Source of the DNA: Amphimedon queenslandica
Lineage: Eukaryota; Porifera; Demospongiae; Haplosclerida; Niphatidae
Assembly: GCF_000090795.2 (NCBI RefSeq)
Contig: NW_003546243.1
Span: 973,712 to 1,037,711 of the forward strand
Direction: 5' to 3'
DNA: 64,000 nt
Shown: one piece after another, positions 1-18,000 of the stretch
Position numbering within the stretch: position 1 is the first letter of the stretch
How the letters are laid out: the number at the start of each line of letters is the position of its first letter
Position numbers and translations under genes: made by a program
The notes under the pieces: model-generated
The model's input: the letters and a program-made list of their open reading frames with translations, nothing else
Database searches by the model: none
What the model was told of the DNA's origin: nothing

Positions 1-4877
<4,877 letters not shown>

Positions 4878-7310
4878 ATGTCTAATTCTGAAGATCATCT
4901 CTCAGAGAGAGCTGGAGGGAGCAGCTCCTCAGATCCTCTCTCATCCCATCCTTCTGATCTCAGTCTTCCCAGCGCTCACTCTTTTCATGAGTTAAATTTC
5001 TTTCCTCTTGCCAGTCATAGCAGTACTTACGGTCTCGTCTCAATTAATGTAGGCGGGGTCAACAAGTTGCTAGTGGCGACAGTCAGTGGAGAGATTTATC
5101 GGTTGGAAATGGATCGAAAAACTTTGCAATCGTCTTGGAAGCAAATTACCTTCTCGTATATACCTGGTGAATTATATTTGTTTTAATCTTGTACATGTAA
5201 GTATTTTATTTTTTAATTAGCCGTAGCTGAAATTATTTCATTGGATGCATTTGTTATTGATCCTAATGGTGTGGTCGTGGGAGTGACTCTAATTAAGGTA
5301 CGCCCATAATGTTATAATGTGCACCGTGTATAGACTGGGTTTCCCATAGGCTTTTGGCATAGTGCTCATGCAGATTCTCGTATAGGCATAATTCATTAAT
5401 ATTCATATTAAACTTATTAATAATAGTTAAATAGTTGTAATAAAATGGTTAAATAGTATACATGTACCACACCCACAAAATCATTGTCTAGCACCTTGCA
5501 GGCTATGTATACTGTCAATCACACTAGGAATTGCCCAGCTAGGAGCAACAGACCCCCACTATATGGTAGTTTATCAATCAATAAAATCATTTTTTTTTTA
5601 CCAGCCTTCCAAACCTAAAGATGTCTATTTTAACATTTACGGTCTTCACTGTGACCCGAACTCTAGTCTCAATTGGGAGCAAATAGCTGGTACACTACTA
5701 TACACATAGATTATATGATTAAAACCACTCTCTCGTCTCATAGAGGACTGGACTCCAGTGTCCTTACAGTTCATCCCTTACAAGTTACTCCACACAGAGT
5801 AACGGCACACTTTGTACATGCATGACAGTATCCTGTTCTTTTACTGTAGGATATATAATAAGGATTCTTGGGACTTCGTATTCCTTCTTCCTGGAAACGA
5901 CCTCAATGTTCATATCTATCCCAAACAAGTGATGAACTCTTATTCTAATGGTAAATAATTAGGATACTAATTATGGCAGGTGTTATTTGAGGAAGAGGAT
6001 AGCCTCTTGAGGTTTCCTGAGTTCAAAGACCTGAGGAGTAACATCACTGATGTTGTGATGGACACAAACAAGCTTGAATTTAAGCGCATCACTGCCTTTG
6101 GTTGCCAAAACGGATATATTAGATGCTCTTTTGTTGATGCATTAAATAATAGTAAGGATTTTTATGTGAGTCTATTACTGTAGCAATATTGGTACCGGTA
6201 TGTAATACTTATTTGAATGTAATATTTATGGCATGGAGCAATTTTACGTATTTTTAAAACTAGCTCTTCTTAAGTTTGTTGATACTAACAGTCTTGATGG
6301 CCCAATGACATCGGTTAATTTATTATCGTCCTCTTTTGAAAACTTGCACCTGGTGGCCACCTCAGCAATCCAGCCTGCTGTTGTCTATAAGTGAGTTATT
6401 ATTATTATTATTATTATTTATTTATTATTTTATCCTTAGAAATGTGTTTGGCGGAGAGACAATGGATGATTACATTGTTCTAGATCACTCTGATAAATTT
6501 GACAGCATAATCTGTTCATCGCTGGGAGACATTACATGTAATGGGTACAAGGAGCTGGTGATTGGCACATATGGGAAAGTAAGCTTTAGTTGAATATCCT
6601 GTAGCACATACTTTTGCTCACATTAAGAGCTCATGTATGACCAGTTATCATATTTGAAACACTTATTAGTGCCTTTAATATGCAAACACAGAAAGTCTTA
6701 ATGTATGATGTCATATCCTTAGCATATCGGTAATCTAATCTGTAATTTGTATAATCTTTTGTAGATGATACTTGTGTATGGTTTTCAGAATCAAAAAGGT
6801 AGGGCTAGAAAAGTATGTTTGTTTATGATTTTTGAGAATGTATATTTTATGCACTTCAGAATGTATAATTTTATGTACTTGTTATGAATAGCTTGTACAG
6901 TGCACTACTGATATTCAAGTGCTCACTGTAGCTTTTTACAAGGTATTTTTACATTATGCAGACTTGCCTCAAGCTGAGCTCTTATGGAAGAGAGGTTTAG
7001 CCCATCCGGTACTATCAGTCACCATGTGTGATGTAACTGGTGATGGGTTGGATGAGATTATCATTCTCTCTACTGCTGGTGTTCACATATTGCAGGTTAG
7101 TGCAATACTGCTATTTATTAATACAATTTACTATAATGCTAATGATTCTAATTTAAATTGTAGTTAGTTCTGGATCTTTTTACTATTAATAATATTTTTT
7201 TATTTTTTTATGCCTAGCACGACTTGGATCAAGTTTGTACTTTATTTGTTACAAAACTAATAGAAATTATTGGACACAATCAGTATAATGGATCCCGTGA
7301 AGCAAATTGA
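4878..7310 (+). CDS. KPTN: Kaptin, KICSTOR complex subunit
   Basis: Kaptin is a subunit of KICSTOR, which holds GATOR1 on lysosomes so that mTORC1 responds to amino acids and glucose. The ATG at 4878 gives MSNSEDHLSERAGG, and roughly ten exons follow to a TGA at 7308-7310. Family landmarks line up along the length: YGLVSINVGG near 5030, FSYIP near 5150, EFKRITAFGCQNGYIR near 6090, ETMDDYIVLDHSDKFDSIIC near 6460, GDITCNGYKELVIGTYGK near 6530, and the FG-GAP-like CDVTGDGLDEIIILSTAGVH near 7040. These beta-propeller strands match vertebrate kaptin in order and spacing. The C-terminus after the last exon is short (HDLDQVCTLFVTKL...). It is divergent from SEC23 and convergent with the C/EBP-like gene. 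Confidence 0.9.
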
Positions 7311-7477
7311 GGTTTATAAAATTATTTTCATTTCATTCCATCAATTCATTGAAATTTTATACATAAATTTATTGGTAACAAATAATATTATAGCTAAGAG
7401 ATTAAATATTAGTGAATGATTGCATGAAGACACTTAAGTAATAATGTTTGTGTCTGTCTCTAAGTCACATGTCCTGA

Positions 7478-8161
7478 TCACGAATATCTTTCATCGCCAC
7501 TTGCATTAGAAGCAGAGGAAAATAATCCTTTTAACACTGCGAGCTCTTTTTGAAGGAGAGCAACATAGTTTTTCAACTTTGCGTTATTTTCTTCAAGCTC
7601 TTGTACTCTTTTCTCTGTCTCCAGCACTCTCTTTCTAAACTTACTTCTGCTCTTTCTAACTGCGATATTGTTCCTGTGCCTCTTGTCCTTATAGTCATCA
7701 GTGCACTTGTCATTAATCTTCTGCTTTTTTGTCGTTTGCCGGGTCCTGGCTGCTGTGTCTTGAACTGTGGGAGGAGGAGAAGGAGCAGAGAGACTGGATG
7801 CTACAGGCGGTAGTGTTGGGTTAGCGGAAACGTTTGTTACATCATGAGGATTAGAAGTGGTTCCTACTCCTACAAGTGTAGATGTCTCCTCTTCACTGCG
7901 AATCGGCATCCCGGGAGGTTTCTGTTGATACCAATAGCCAGATGAGTAATAGTCGTTAGTAGTTTGACTGTAGTAGTCCTTTTGCTCACAGGCTTTCACT
8001 AATTCAGAGAAGTCCACAGACTCTTCTTCCAGCTGAAATCCGAGGTGAACTGATGAAGGTGGGGCTTGGCCAAATGGATATAAATTTCCTGAGGTTGCTT
8101 TTGCAGAAGCAGCTAAGCCCAAGTATTGCTCAATGCTGTATAGACTGTCTTTGTCTGCCAT
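7478..8161 (-). CDS. C/EBP-like bZIP transcription factor, intronless
   Basis: One uninterrupted reading frame of 227 residues starts at the ATG at 8161 (MADKDSLYSIEQYLGLAAS); frame continues upstream only to a GTG, so 8161 is preferred. The C-terminal 65 residues are a bZIP domain of C/EBP type: basic region RHRNNIAVRKSRSK, then a leucine zipper (LETEKRVQELEENNAKLKNY, LLQKELAVLKGLF). The RNNIAVRKSR core separates C/EBP from AP-1 and CREB families, and vertebrate C/EBP genes are also intronless. The N-terminus contains a Tyr-rich stretch (DYYSQTTNDYYSSGYWYQQ) and FSELVKACEQK, which may be an activation region; this is inference. Role: sequence-specific dimeric DNA binding in the nucleus. It shares a divergent promoter with the phospholipase B gene. 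Confidence 0.9.
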   Translation of the reverse strand: MADKDSLYSIEQYLGLAASAKATSGNLYPFGQAPPSSVHLGFQLEEESVDFSELVKACEQKDYYSQTTNDYYSSGYWYQQKPPGMPIRSEEETSTLVGVGTTSNPHDVTNVSANPTLPPVASSLSAPSPPPTVQDTAARTRQTTKKQKINDKCTDDYKDKRHRNNIAVRKSRSKFRKRVLETEKRVQELEENNAKLKNYVALLQKELAVLKGLFSSASNASGDERYS

Positions 8162-8328
8162 ATAATTATAGTCCTTGCAGGCTTGCACCTTGAAGTGAGA
8201 GAATTACGAAATTTTCTTGCTTAATTTTGATTATTTCTTCTGCTGATGCAACCTTTTTATTTTAATTAATGTGACATAGATCTAACGTCATTTGCACATC
8301 ATCTCTATTCTAATAATAGAAATTGAAC

Positions 8329-8340
8329 TGCGCATGCGCA
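8329..8340. promoter_or_regulatory. NRF1-type palindrome TGCGCATGCGCA
   Basis: This is a perfect 12-bp palindrome matching the NRF1 consensus, in the 254-bp divergent promoter between the C/EBP-like gene and the phospholipase B gene. Similar sites lie upstream of FAN1 and RPL15 in this window. Factor binding is inferred. Confidence 0.6.
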
Positions 8341-8415
8341 TTGGAATGGGCGTTGTCTCACGTTAATTAATTATCACCTGACCAATAAAGAGTTGACTGA
8401 TTTCAGGCTTTTGGA

Positions 8416-10935
8416 ATGGAAGTCCATTATTTGCTGGTTTTGCTCTCACTTTCAGGCCTCCTGTCATTTGCAGTAGCTGTTGAAGGTATGAGAGGAGAGA
8501 ATTGTTGTGTATGTTGCGTATGCATGTATTTTTTTAGTGAATGCAGCCACAGTAGAGCAATATCACTAGCTGTTTTTTTGCAATTGTGAATGGCATTGAT
8601 AGTGGATGTATTCATGCATGAATAATGCCCCTATTGTTTATTGTGAGCTACTGATGTCTTCTATTGCTATTGTTTATTGTGACTTGCTGCTGTTGCAGCT
8701 AGCGTATTGGTTTGCATAGTATTTTCACAATAGCATGTGACAATTGTGTTATGATTGTAATCATTTTACTGGACTTGCATCGTTGCATCGTAGTAATGAA
8801 TTCATTTAGTAGAAACTGAATTACCATACATGTACATGCACTGGGTGTAACTAATAATAGCTTTTACTACAAAAGACTCTACATGTTTTTATCATTAAGA
8901 TGGCTATGAAGAGAGACTAAGAGAAGCTCTTAAGAAAGCACAGGAACAGGTCAATGCTAGTAATGCTACACTTGGTGCCACTTGCTATAAAGTATGTACG
9001 ATGGTAATATAATTCTTATTTATCAATGTTTCTTCATTTGTCAGAGATTTGGGCACAATTTTGACTGTGAGCTATTTCCTCATGACAAAAAGGAGCCAGC
9101 AACTGGTGAGTTTTTGTTTTTAGCTTTAAAACACTTTCTAATTTTTATGTATATAGTCCACGAGTTGACTCCTTATGATATCAGCTATATTGGTGCTCTT
9201 GGAGATTCCATAACAGTACGTGCATGCATGCATGTACACATGAATTAATGTATCCTGTAGGCTGCAATGGGCTCTGCTGCTTGCACTGTCCTTGATGATT
9301 TGATAAGCTATCGTGGACAGTCATGGACGTATGTTAACATTTTCATTTATTCATTATTTAATATTGCTCTCTTTTTGCAGTATTGGTGGGCGCTTGGATT
9401 TGAAAAAAATCACTTCCATTCCAAGTACACTATTGACCTGTTCTTAGCCTTGATGCTATAGTATTGTGTAGATATTCTTCGCAAGTATAATCCTAACTTA
9501 AAGGGTTTCTCTACTGGGAATGGTGGACCAAACTCTGGGAATGCAAAGAACAATGTAGCGGTCATAGGAGCCATAGCTCAGTAAGTCTATAATATAGCAA
9601 AGGATTATCTATTTGTGTTCTTTAGAGATATGCCTGACCAAGCTAAAGAACTAGTTAAGCGTATGAAAGAGAGCATGGTAAGTATCTTTATTTGGTGTAT
9701 TACTGTATGTATTATTCATTGAAACATTTTTGATAGAGTGAGGATGACTTCAATAACAAGTGGAAGCTTGTCTCTTTGTGGATTGGTGGCAACAACCTCT
9801 GTTCTTACTGCAAAAAAGTATGTCCTCCATAAGTAACACTACTATGGTCATATTCATGTAGAGAGAAAAACATTCTCCTGAGAACTATGTCAATAGCATC
9901 ACCGCAGCACTTGATATTTTAAAGGAAGAGGTATGTCAATTGTCAACAATATGCTCATCTATCCTCATCCTTGTGTGATGTATAGCTTCCAAGGACTTTT
10001 GTTAACCTCATCCAAATTATTGATGTGACTCGCTTGGAGCCTCTAAAAGGACCCATCTGTGATCTTGTTCACTATGCTGTATGTGAATGCACACTAAAAG
10101 ATTTAGAGGAAACCAGTAGAGCATCAACTGAATATCAAGTATGCACATGTTTATGGACTGATGGCATATTAAACATTAACGTGACTATTGCAGGAAGGCC
10201 TTGCTGATCTTGTCAACTCTGGTCGCTATGATGACAGAGATGACTTCACAGTTGTGTTGCAGCCATTTATGGAAGGAGTGGAGCTACCAAGATTAGATGT
10301 ACTATACAACTTTTATTTACTGATTGATTATCCATTTTTAGAACGGCAAGCCTGATTTTAGCTATTTTGCGCCCGACTGCTTTCATTTTAGTAGCAAGGG
10401 GCACATGGAAGGGGCAATTGCACTGTGGAAGAATATGGTGATTTTAATGTACAAAGTGATAACTCATTTCTTTTATTTTAGTTTGAACCAGTTGGCAGCA
10501 AGACCTCAGGCTGGGATCTACCTGGAAAACTGTACTGTCCAACAGAGGTAATCACAGGTTACACTTATTATTAATATGCACTTAATTGACTTAAGCTAAC
10601 TATGCAAATAAATGATGTTTCAGATTTCCTCTTAGTCTCTGGGTTTTTTTAAGTTTTAGAATATCTTTATCAATTAGGATAACAAGTACTTATTTACTAA
10701 GAAGAATAGTCCTCCACCTTCATTATTTGGTCAGTCAGGAACTGAGCAGTCTGCTGGTGTTACTACTGAAGGTGATAAAGCTACACACTCCGCTTCAATT
10801 GCTGTCAGTGCAAGCATTGGTGCTGTGTCTTTGCTTGTTGTTGTAATAATTGTAATAGTTATTGCTTTTAAACTACGCAATAAAAGAAGAGCAAGAGGAA
10901 TTGGAGAGCAAATACCGTTGTTTAGCAATAACTGA
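8416..10935 (+). CDS. PLB1: Phospholipase B1-like GDSL lipase, membrane-anchored
   Basis: This enzyme class removes fatty acids from both positions of phospholipids at the cell surface. The ATG at 8416 begins a signal peptide ([21 protein letters not shown]). The eukaryotic PLB/GDSL blocks follow: catalytic serine in GALGDSIT near 9200, [15 protein letters not shown] near 9770, and the Asp/His pair in [13 protein letters not shown] near 10375. Pairs of cysteines ([17 protein letters not shown]) suit a secreted fold. After the lipase part come a short linker, one transmembrane segment ([15 protein letters not shown]) and a basic tail ending LFSNN at 10935. About 14 exons. The vertebrate PLB1 protein has four tandem lipase repeats; this one has a single repeat, like the ancestral unit. 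An AATAAA at 10993 fits the 3' end. Confidence 0.9.
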
Positions 10936-11064
10936 ATTTGATTTTTACTCTATATTTTTGCGTGTGTTCATAATTTTTATTATTGCTTTTTTAATAAATC
11001 TAATTGTGTTAATGTTATAATTATTTATAAACGTTGTTCATATACACAGAAAATAGTGCAATAA

Positions 11065-11856
11065 TTAGTCATGCTTTAAAATGCTCTGTGTTGATCTGTC
11101 GTTTATAACCATTCTTCTGAACGTGAGATTAATCCTTACATCTCGTACACCTTTCCTGACAGGCAGTGAGTGGTACCACTCTCTATTTGTAGGAGACCTC
11201 ATTAATAGGAGGCTTCCGCTCAAGAGGTTTATCTTTACAGGACTAATGTCTTTCCTCTTGGCATTTTTACCTCGAGACTGACTGTGACGGAATACGAAAT
11301 CTCTCTCGGCTCCAAAAGAGAGAGAAGCAATCATCCCAAGCGGATCTAATTCTCTCTCATCATCACGATGCTCTCCTATGTGGTCGTCCCCGTTTTTGTA
11401 CCGGTTAACAAGGACAAAGTTAAATTTGTCTCCGCTTGCCCACTCCACAGCACTTTTCAATGAACTAATTATTGGTATCCAAGCATTACTATTGAGGCTA
11501 ATCCCAGAGAAGGAATATTTTAAACCTTTATCACCAAATGCAGTCTGCTGCCTTGGTATGGGTATAGTTTTGCCTCCAATCTTCACAATATTAGGACTTT
11601 GATCAAAGTAAGGAGCGAGGGTCTCTTCCAGCTGCTTTAGAACTGTTTTAGAATCTCCTAGACTCATGAAGCTAGGATAATAGAGTACGTTGAGTCCAAC
11701 TTCTGGTCTTTCCAATCTAGTGATAACATCAGTACAAAGATGGAAGGACTCTCCTGAACTGCTGGTAAAGTCACGTCTCTTTCTTGCTGGTTCGAGATCT
11801 TTAACATCAGCATCACTTTCATCATTCCTCTTTCTTTTTAGTACAAAAGTGTCCAT
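11065..11856 (-). CDS. ALKBH2: ALKBH2 Fe(II)/2-oxoglutarate DNA dioxygenase
   Basis: ALKBH2 directly reverses 1-methyladenine and 3-methylcytosine in double-stranded DNA. The gene is a single exon of 263 residues from the ATG at 11856 (MDTFVLKRKRNDES), close to the 261 residues of the human protein; the frame runs on upstream only to a TTG. Iron ligands are His and Asp in IGEHRDDERELDPLG and the distal His in REWYHSLPVRKG; the 2-oxoglutarate arginines are in VRINLTFRR. SLSFGAERDFVFRH and LLSGSLLLMRSPTN are diagnostic of ALKBH2/3. The N-terminal KRKRNDE and ARKRRDF are likely nuclear signals. It is convergent with phospholipase B and head-to-head, 178 bp apart, with the phospholipase C gene. 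Confidence 0.95.
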   Translation of the reverse strand: MDTFVLKRKRNDESDADVKDLEPARKRRDFTSSSGESFHLCTDVITRLERPEVGLNVLYYPSFMSLGDSKTVLKQLEETLAPYFDQSPNIVKIGGKTIPIPRQQTAFGDKGLKYSFSGISLNSNAWIPIISSLKSAVEWASGDKFNFVLVNRYKNGDDHIGEHRDDERELDPLGMIASLSFGAERDFVFRHSQSRGKNAKRKDISPVKINLLSGSLLLMRSPTNREWYHSLPVRKGVRDVRINLTFRRMVINDRSTQSILKHD

Positions 11857-12034
11857 TTTGTCAATACAGCCACACCTTTTATCCAGCAAATTTTAATTTG
11901 TGCGCGTCAGGCTTCGTAGCGGTGACGGCAAAGGCAAAAAAACACTGCTTAAAAGTTTTGTCTGGGTTATCTTTTCTACATTTTGAGTGCTGTGCCTAGT
12001 CTTTAGTCAAAACTAGTCCTTCAGTGCTAGAATC

Positions 12035-15000
12035 ATGGCGGACATTGACGAAGAAGTGACAGCTGAAACATCCCCCGCACAGGAGCCCGTCCTGGAAGAG
12101 CAGCAGGGGCAGCCATCCACAACCACTTCTGTTTCAGCTCAAAACGATGAACCTGCTCAAGGTGTGATAATTTTAAATAGAGATGCCTTTTCCAGCCTAC
12201 TATGAGGGCTTGTATGTCTACACAGTATTTATAGTAACAGTATGGGCTTGTTAAATGGTTTCAATTTCTATGAACAATTATTATATTGTAGATAGTTATT
12301 CTGCCTGCCTTTCTCCCCTCACTATACCTTTCTCCCCTCACTATACCTTTCTCCCCTCACTATTCTTTTTCTTGTATGCTTCATCTAAGATACTGTGCAA
12401 AGATGTACAGTATATATACATACAATTCTATCGGGGAAATTAAATTTGCAGCGCCTGATAATTTACTCAAAACATGAGTAGCAGTTCTCAAGTGTGAAAA
12501 TTAAAGCTCAGTGAATTGAATCAATAGCATTAGCACTCAATGAAAGGACTATCAAACGCACACAGAAAGACAGAGGTGCATGTTCTCTATGTACACTTGG
12601 TAGTAGCTTCACCCTCTTGTAAATACTGTTGGTTCTGATTGTCATCATTTTATTAGCATGGACCAGTATATATATATAAATGCCTGGTATTCGCTCAGGA
12701 AAATGTTATTCTTTCATTTTGTGTTATTTTTCTAAAGGAGAAGAATCTAGTGAGCCTAAGCCTCCTGCACAAGAAGAGAGTGCCCCAGAGCCAGGGCCTG
12801 ATGAGATAAAGAAAGATGCTGTCCCTCCATCAATATGTAAGCATGCTAATTGATGTATACTTTTCTGTTACTCATTGTGTATTCATTTTATTAAAATAAT
12901 ATTTATTTTTCAGCTGGTAATCATCTTAAGCAACTGCTGGTCGGAACTTTGCTTCATAAAGCAAAGAAAGGTTCCAAGACTCTCCCAAGGCTGTACAATA
13001 TTTCTACCGATCTTGTGAGACTCGTGTGGAACTCTAAGAGAAAACCAGTTGCTAAGGCACAAAGTATGTCGTATGATTATTCAGCTTTGTTTATAACATA
13101 TGTGAACAAGTCACTTAGTTTATCATAACTACTACCGTATGGTTCAAAAGCTGTGTTAATTTCACTGTTGGTGAAGAGTTTGTGATTAGTTGTTTGGGTA
13201 TGTTGTATGGCATCTTCACACGGCAACATTCGTTTGTGGTCAGTTACATCACACTGATGATTGGGTCTGTGTACCCTAAAGAATGCAATTAAATTAATCA
13301 GACACCACTCTACAGATAATTATTTCAAAGTGTCATTAAGGAGGAATATTGTTATAAACATGTTCATTAAAGACACACTAAGGAGATGCGTGAAGTTCTA
13401 ATAGCATTATATGCATAAATGTATACCTTGTGAGGTGTCATTAGGGCTGCATTCCTCACTGCTTATCAACTTGTACTCACTATAATTCACACCAATTGAT
13501 TGCACAGTGATAACATGAGCCACTCACCTTTTCATATGCTTAATGATGCTTGTATTTTTCTGTATAATTATTGCATAGAGTGTTTGTTATAATACTAGCT
13601 GCATGTTTATACAATCGTTGTTATAATAATAAACATACATGTCCATTGAAGTGTTAATAGACGTATTATTGTGTAGACTCAACGTATAATAATAATAGAA
13701 CAATTGCTTTCTATATGCCACCTTCTCTCTCTCTTTCTTCCCCAATCTCTCAGTTCCTCTATCTCAAATCCAAGAAGTCCTCAGAGGCAGAAGTACTGAT
13801 TCATTCAAGCTCCATCAAACCACCTCTGACGAGAATTGTTGTTTTTCAATACGCTATAACGAAGGGCCCAGTGCCAAGACACTCGACCTTATTGCTGCTA
13901 CGCCAGATGAAGCTGATTTGTGGATCAACGGATTACTAGCACTAACTTTCTCAGGTGTGTGTGCACACATACACTGATAACACCATGCATGTATTGTACA
14001 CATGACAGCAGCAAGAATGAAAAATATTATATACTTGTACATGTAATAGAAGTACACAGTGTTTGTTATTAGTAATTGTATCTTGTTCTCACCTACCACT
14101 GATATGCAAACAAAATTATCTAATTATATTATTATATTATGCTTCTTATGAACGTGTCTGTATACACTATAGGTGTGTCCCAAAGCACTAGTGATGTAAG
14201 AAAAAGGTTAGTTCCAATTCCTTATTGTTGCTTTTGGTTGTCATGGCTGCTCCTATTAATGTATGGACATTGACTGTAGGTGGCTGAGAGCTTTGTTTGA
14301 TGAAAGTGATGAGAATGGCGATGGAGACTTGAGCCTTAGAGAAATTGTTAACATGATGAAGAGACTTAACGTTGGAATATCTACTAAAATAATCAGGAAA
14401 ATGTTTAAAGTTAGCGAGGGAGGGAATTGAGAGAAAGACGGGGTCAGAGTTTCCCACAGGATTTGGGAGCTGCTAAAAACTGGCTAAAGATCCTTATAAT
14501 AGCACATAGTATTCTGAAAAAATCATAAGGAAAGAATTCTACATTTTTATAATGTTTTTTTGAAATATATACTTGCTTTTATGTTGTATAGCGAGTTTAA
14601 ACTGATTCCGATCGAATTCGGTTTTTTAATAAATTTTTAAAATTACTCCAAAATCAGGCCAAAGTCCCTGTACTATAGTACAGGGTCTTCAGCCAAATTT
14701 TACCAAAAATTAAAAAAAGAGGATTTTTCATTTTTATAATTTTTTCTGATGCATATACATGTTCTTATGTTGTGTAGAAAGTTTGAGCTGATTCCGATCA
14801 AATTTGGATTTTTTATGAATTTTTAAAGTTACTCCAAAATTGGCCCAAAGTCCCTGTACTATAGTACAGGGTGTGTGGCCAAATTTCACAAAAAATGAAA
14901 AAGAAAAAATTCTCAATTTTATAATTTTTTCTGATGCATTTACATGTATTTATGTTGTATATCAAGTTTGAGCTGATTCCAATCAAATTTTAATTTCTTA

Positions 15001-18000
15001 TGAATTTTAAAGTTGCCCAAAATACTATTTTTGTATTGTAGTGCTTGTCAGCTCATGAAGCTCATGCTGTTTAGCTCACTTAGCATGCTTTGTGGGAAAC
15101 CCTGAAGGAGGGGGAATACAAATAAAATATAAATATTACTATTAATGTATTATAGGAAGCTGATAGTGATGGCAATTCTGATCAAAAACTCAATTTTGAA
15201 GAGTTTTCTGCTCTTTTTCACAATCTCGCTAACAGGCCAGAACTAAAGAACCTCTTTACTCTGTAATAAGACACATACAACAACTGTGTCTGTTTGTGTA
15301 CACTATTGTATTAACAGTTGTATTAGTGAATTTACTTTCAGTATAATCTTTAGCCTCTTATTAATTTCTTCCTAAATCTAGTTTGTATATACATTTACGT
15401 GTACATAAACTATTGCACTTTTTAATTCTCTCCCTTTTATGTATTTGACTAGTTATGCTTCATCCGATGAAGGGAGTTATATGACAATCCAAGATCTTAC
15501 CTCTTTCTTAGTCAATGCGCAGAATATGAGTGAAGTCACTGATGATTATTGTCAGAGTATCATTGAGAGATTTGAGCCATCAGAGGAAGGGAAATCTAAA
15601 CTATTGCTTAGCCTTGATGGTGAGTAATATTTAGTACAAATACATACATGTACATCGTGTACACGTATATGATCCTAATATAAATTAATGTACATGTATT
15701 TAGGTTTTACCCAGTACATGTTGAGTCCTGATAATGACGTGTTTAAGCGACAGCATAAAAGCGTTTATCAAGACATGACACAGCCATTATCTCATTATTT
15801 CATTGCCTCATCTCACAATACGTAAGTTTAATGATAATCAATAGACCTATATCATATAATTCTCTATCTCTGTTTCTCCTACAGTTATCTATTGGAAGAT
15901 CAGTTAAGTGGTCCGTCATCTGTTGATGCTTATATCAAAGCTTTAAACAAAGGCTGCCGTTGTGTTGAATGTGAGTTATTATTATTACAGTCTTCCTCTA
16001 GTCTTCCTCTACATTAACTGCAATCTTTCCTCTTATAATACTAGCCCTAGTCTTTCCTCTAGTAGCATTATCATTATTATTTAAATTATTACTTTAATTT
16101 AATTTTATTGATATTTATTAGTGGATTGTTGGGACGGCGATGACAATGAGCCAATCATATATCATGGGCATACACTGACCTCCAAGATATTGTTTAAAGA
16201 TGTTATAGTTGCAATCAAGGAGCATGCCTTTACTGCTTCACCGTGAGTCATTGATCAATTCATATGCCATGTATTAGTTTATATACCGTATAGGGGGTAT
16301 ATTTCCCGGGGAAAATATTTCACGAAAATCACCTTTTAACCTATTCACAAGGAAAATTTTTGCGTTTTTCTTCTACTGACCATTATTAGTATGGTGAAAA
16401 ACAATTTTCATAGGTAAAAATTTTCACGAATTTTTTAAAACCGTGAAATTAGCGAAATTAAATCCCCGTGAAATATACCCCTTATACGGTAATATTACAT
16501 GTACATGTGTGTATCATCTACATCATTTACATGTATAATTATTGTTAATTTACAGCATTTATTGTATTGATCAATGTTCTATAGTGTGTGATTATGCTGA
16601 TTTTTTATAATAATAGGTATCCTGTTATTTTGTCCATTGAGAATCACTGTGGCATCAAGCAGCAGGCTGTAATGGCTGAGCATATGATTGACATATTTGG
16701 TGAAATGTTGCATAGAGATCAGAGGGATGAGGAAAGGGGTGTACTACCCTCCCCTGAAGAAATGAAATATAAAATATTGATTAAAGTATAATTTAAAGAG
16801 TAATTTAATTGTTATGACTTTTATCCCCCCCCTCCCTCTTTCTCCCTCTCTCTCCTTTTCAAAGGCCAAGAAGCTGCACCCAGATCAGGAGGATAAAAGT
16901 GATGGAGAAGGTGAAGTCACTGATGAAGATGAAGCTGCTGAAATAGACCCTGAGGTACATGTACTGTACATGTATATCCATTAGTAAACATAAATCAACA
17001 GTACACATGTATACACATTTAGAATATTGCTATGTGTATGATATGCATGTTTTAATTCCTATAGGATATAAAAAAGGCTCAATCATCAAGTGATAAAGGG
17101 GCTACTGCTGATCCTGTTGAACCCACTGGTGCTACTGGGAATGAGTTAACTGTTACAGGGCAGCCAGAGGCAAGGAGAGTGGTTGAAAGTAAGAAGAGAT
17201 CCTTTAGGAGAAGGACTAACACTGCACCCAGTAATAATAAGGTATAAGATACATTATTTCCTAATATGTGCATGTAGGATTTTTTTATTTTGTTTTAGCC
17301 AACTGCTAAGCGAAAGTTGTCCAGTAAACTATCAAAATGTGTCAATTACGTTCAGTCGGTTCATTTTAAAGGATTTGATAGCACTCATGAAAGTAAGAGA
17401 CAGGAATTAAAAGAACTCATTATTACCAAGATTTATTTATTTATTTATCTATGCAGTTCCATTCTTCCACATGTCTTCATTTGGTGAATCCAGTGCATTC
17501 AAATCTTCCGAAGAATCAGGAGCACATTTCCTCGAGTATAACAAGAAGCACTTGAGCCGAACCTATCCATCAGGAAGGAGGGTTGACTCCAGTAACTATG
17601 AACCCATTAATATGTGGAATGCTGGCTGCCAGATAGGTATAATGATGATAAAGTAAAGTATTTTATTATTATTTTTTGTTGTACAGTTGCCCTCAACTAT
17701 CAAACTCCTGGTAAATCAATGGACTGGAATATGGGGAAATTTCAACAAAATGGAGGATCCGGTTACGTATTGAAACCTGAAATAATGAGAGAAGGTACAC
17801 ATGTGCATATAATTTAAAGCAATAATAATTAGTAATAATATTGTACTATTATTGTTAGATTTTGCTTATTTTGATCACATGGATAAAGCTGGTCCCAGTG
17901 GAATATCACCAAAAGTACAAACAACTTTCACTCTCGTATCTCTATCATAATCACCTCCATCACCTCTCCCCCCCTCTCTCTCTCTCTCTCTCTTTGTCTC

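Noticed and set aside
8162-8188. Nine-residue upstream extension of the C/EBP-like frame
   Set aside because: It begins with GTG; the first ATG is at 8161 and gives a normal single-exon protein.
12301-12363. Tandem CCTTTCTCCCCTCACTATA repeat in PLC intron 1 as a regulatory element
   Set aside because: It is only three short copies of a 19-bp unit; a simple minisatellite with no further signal.
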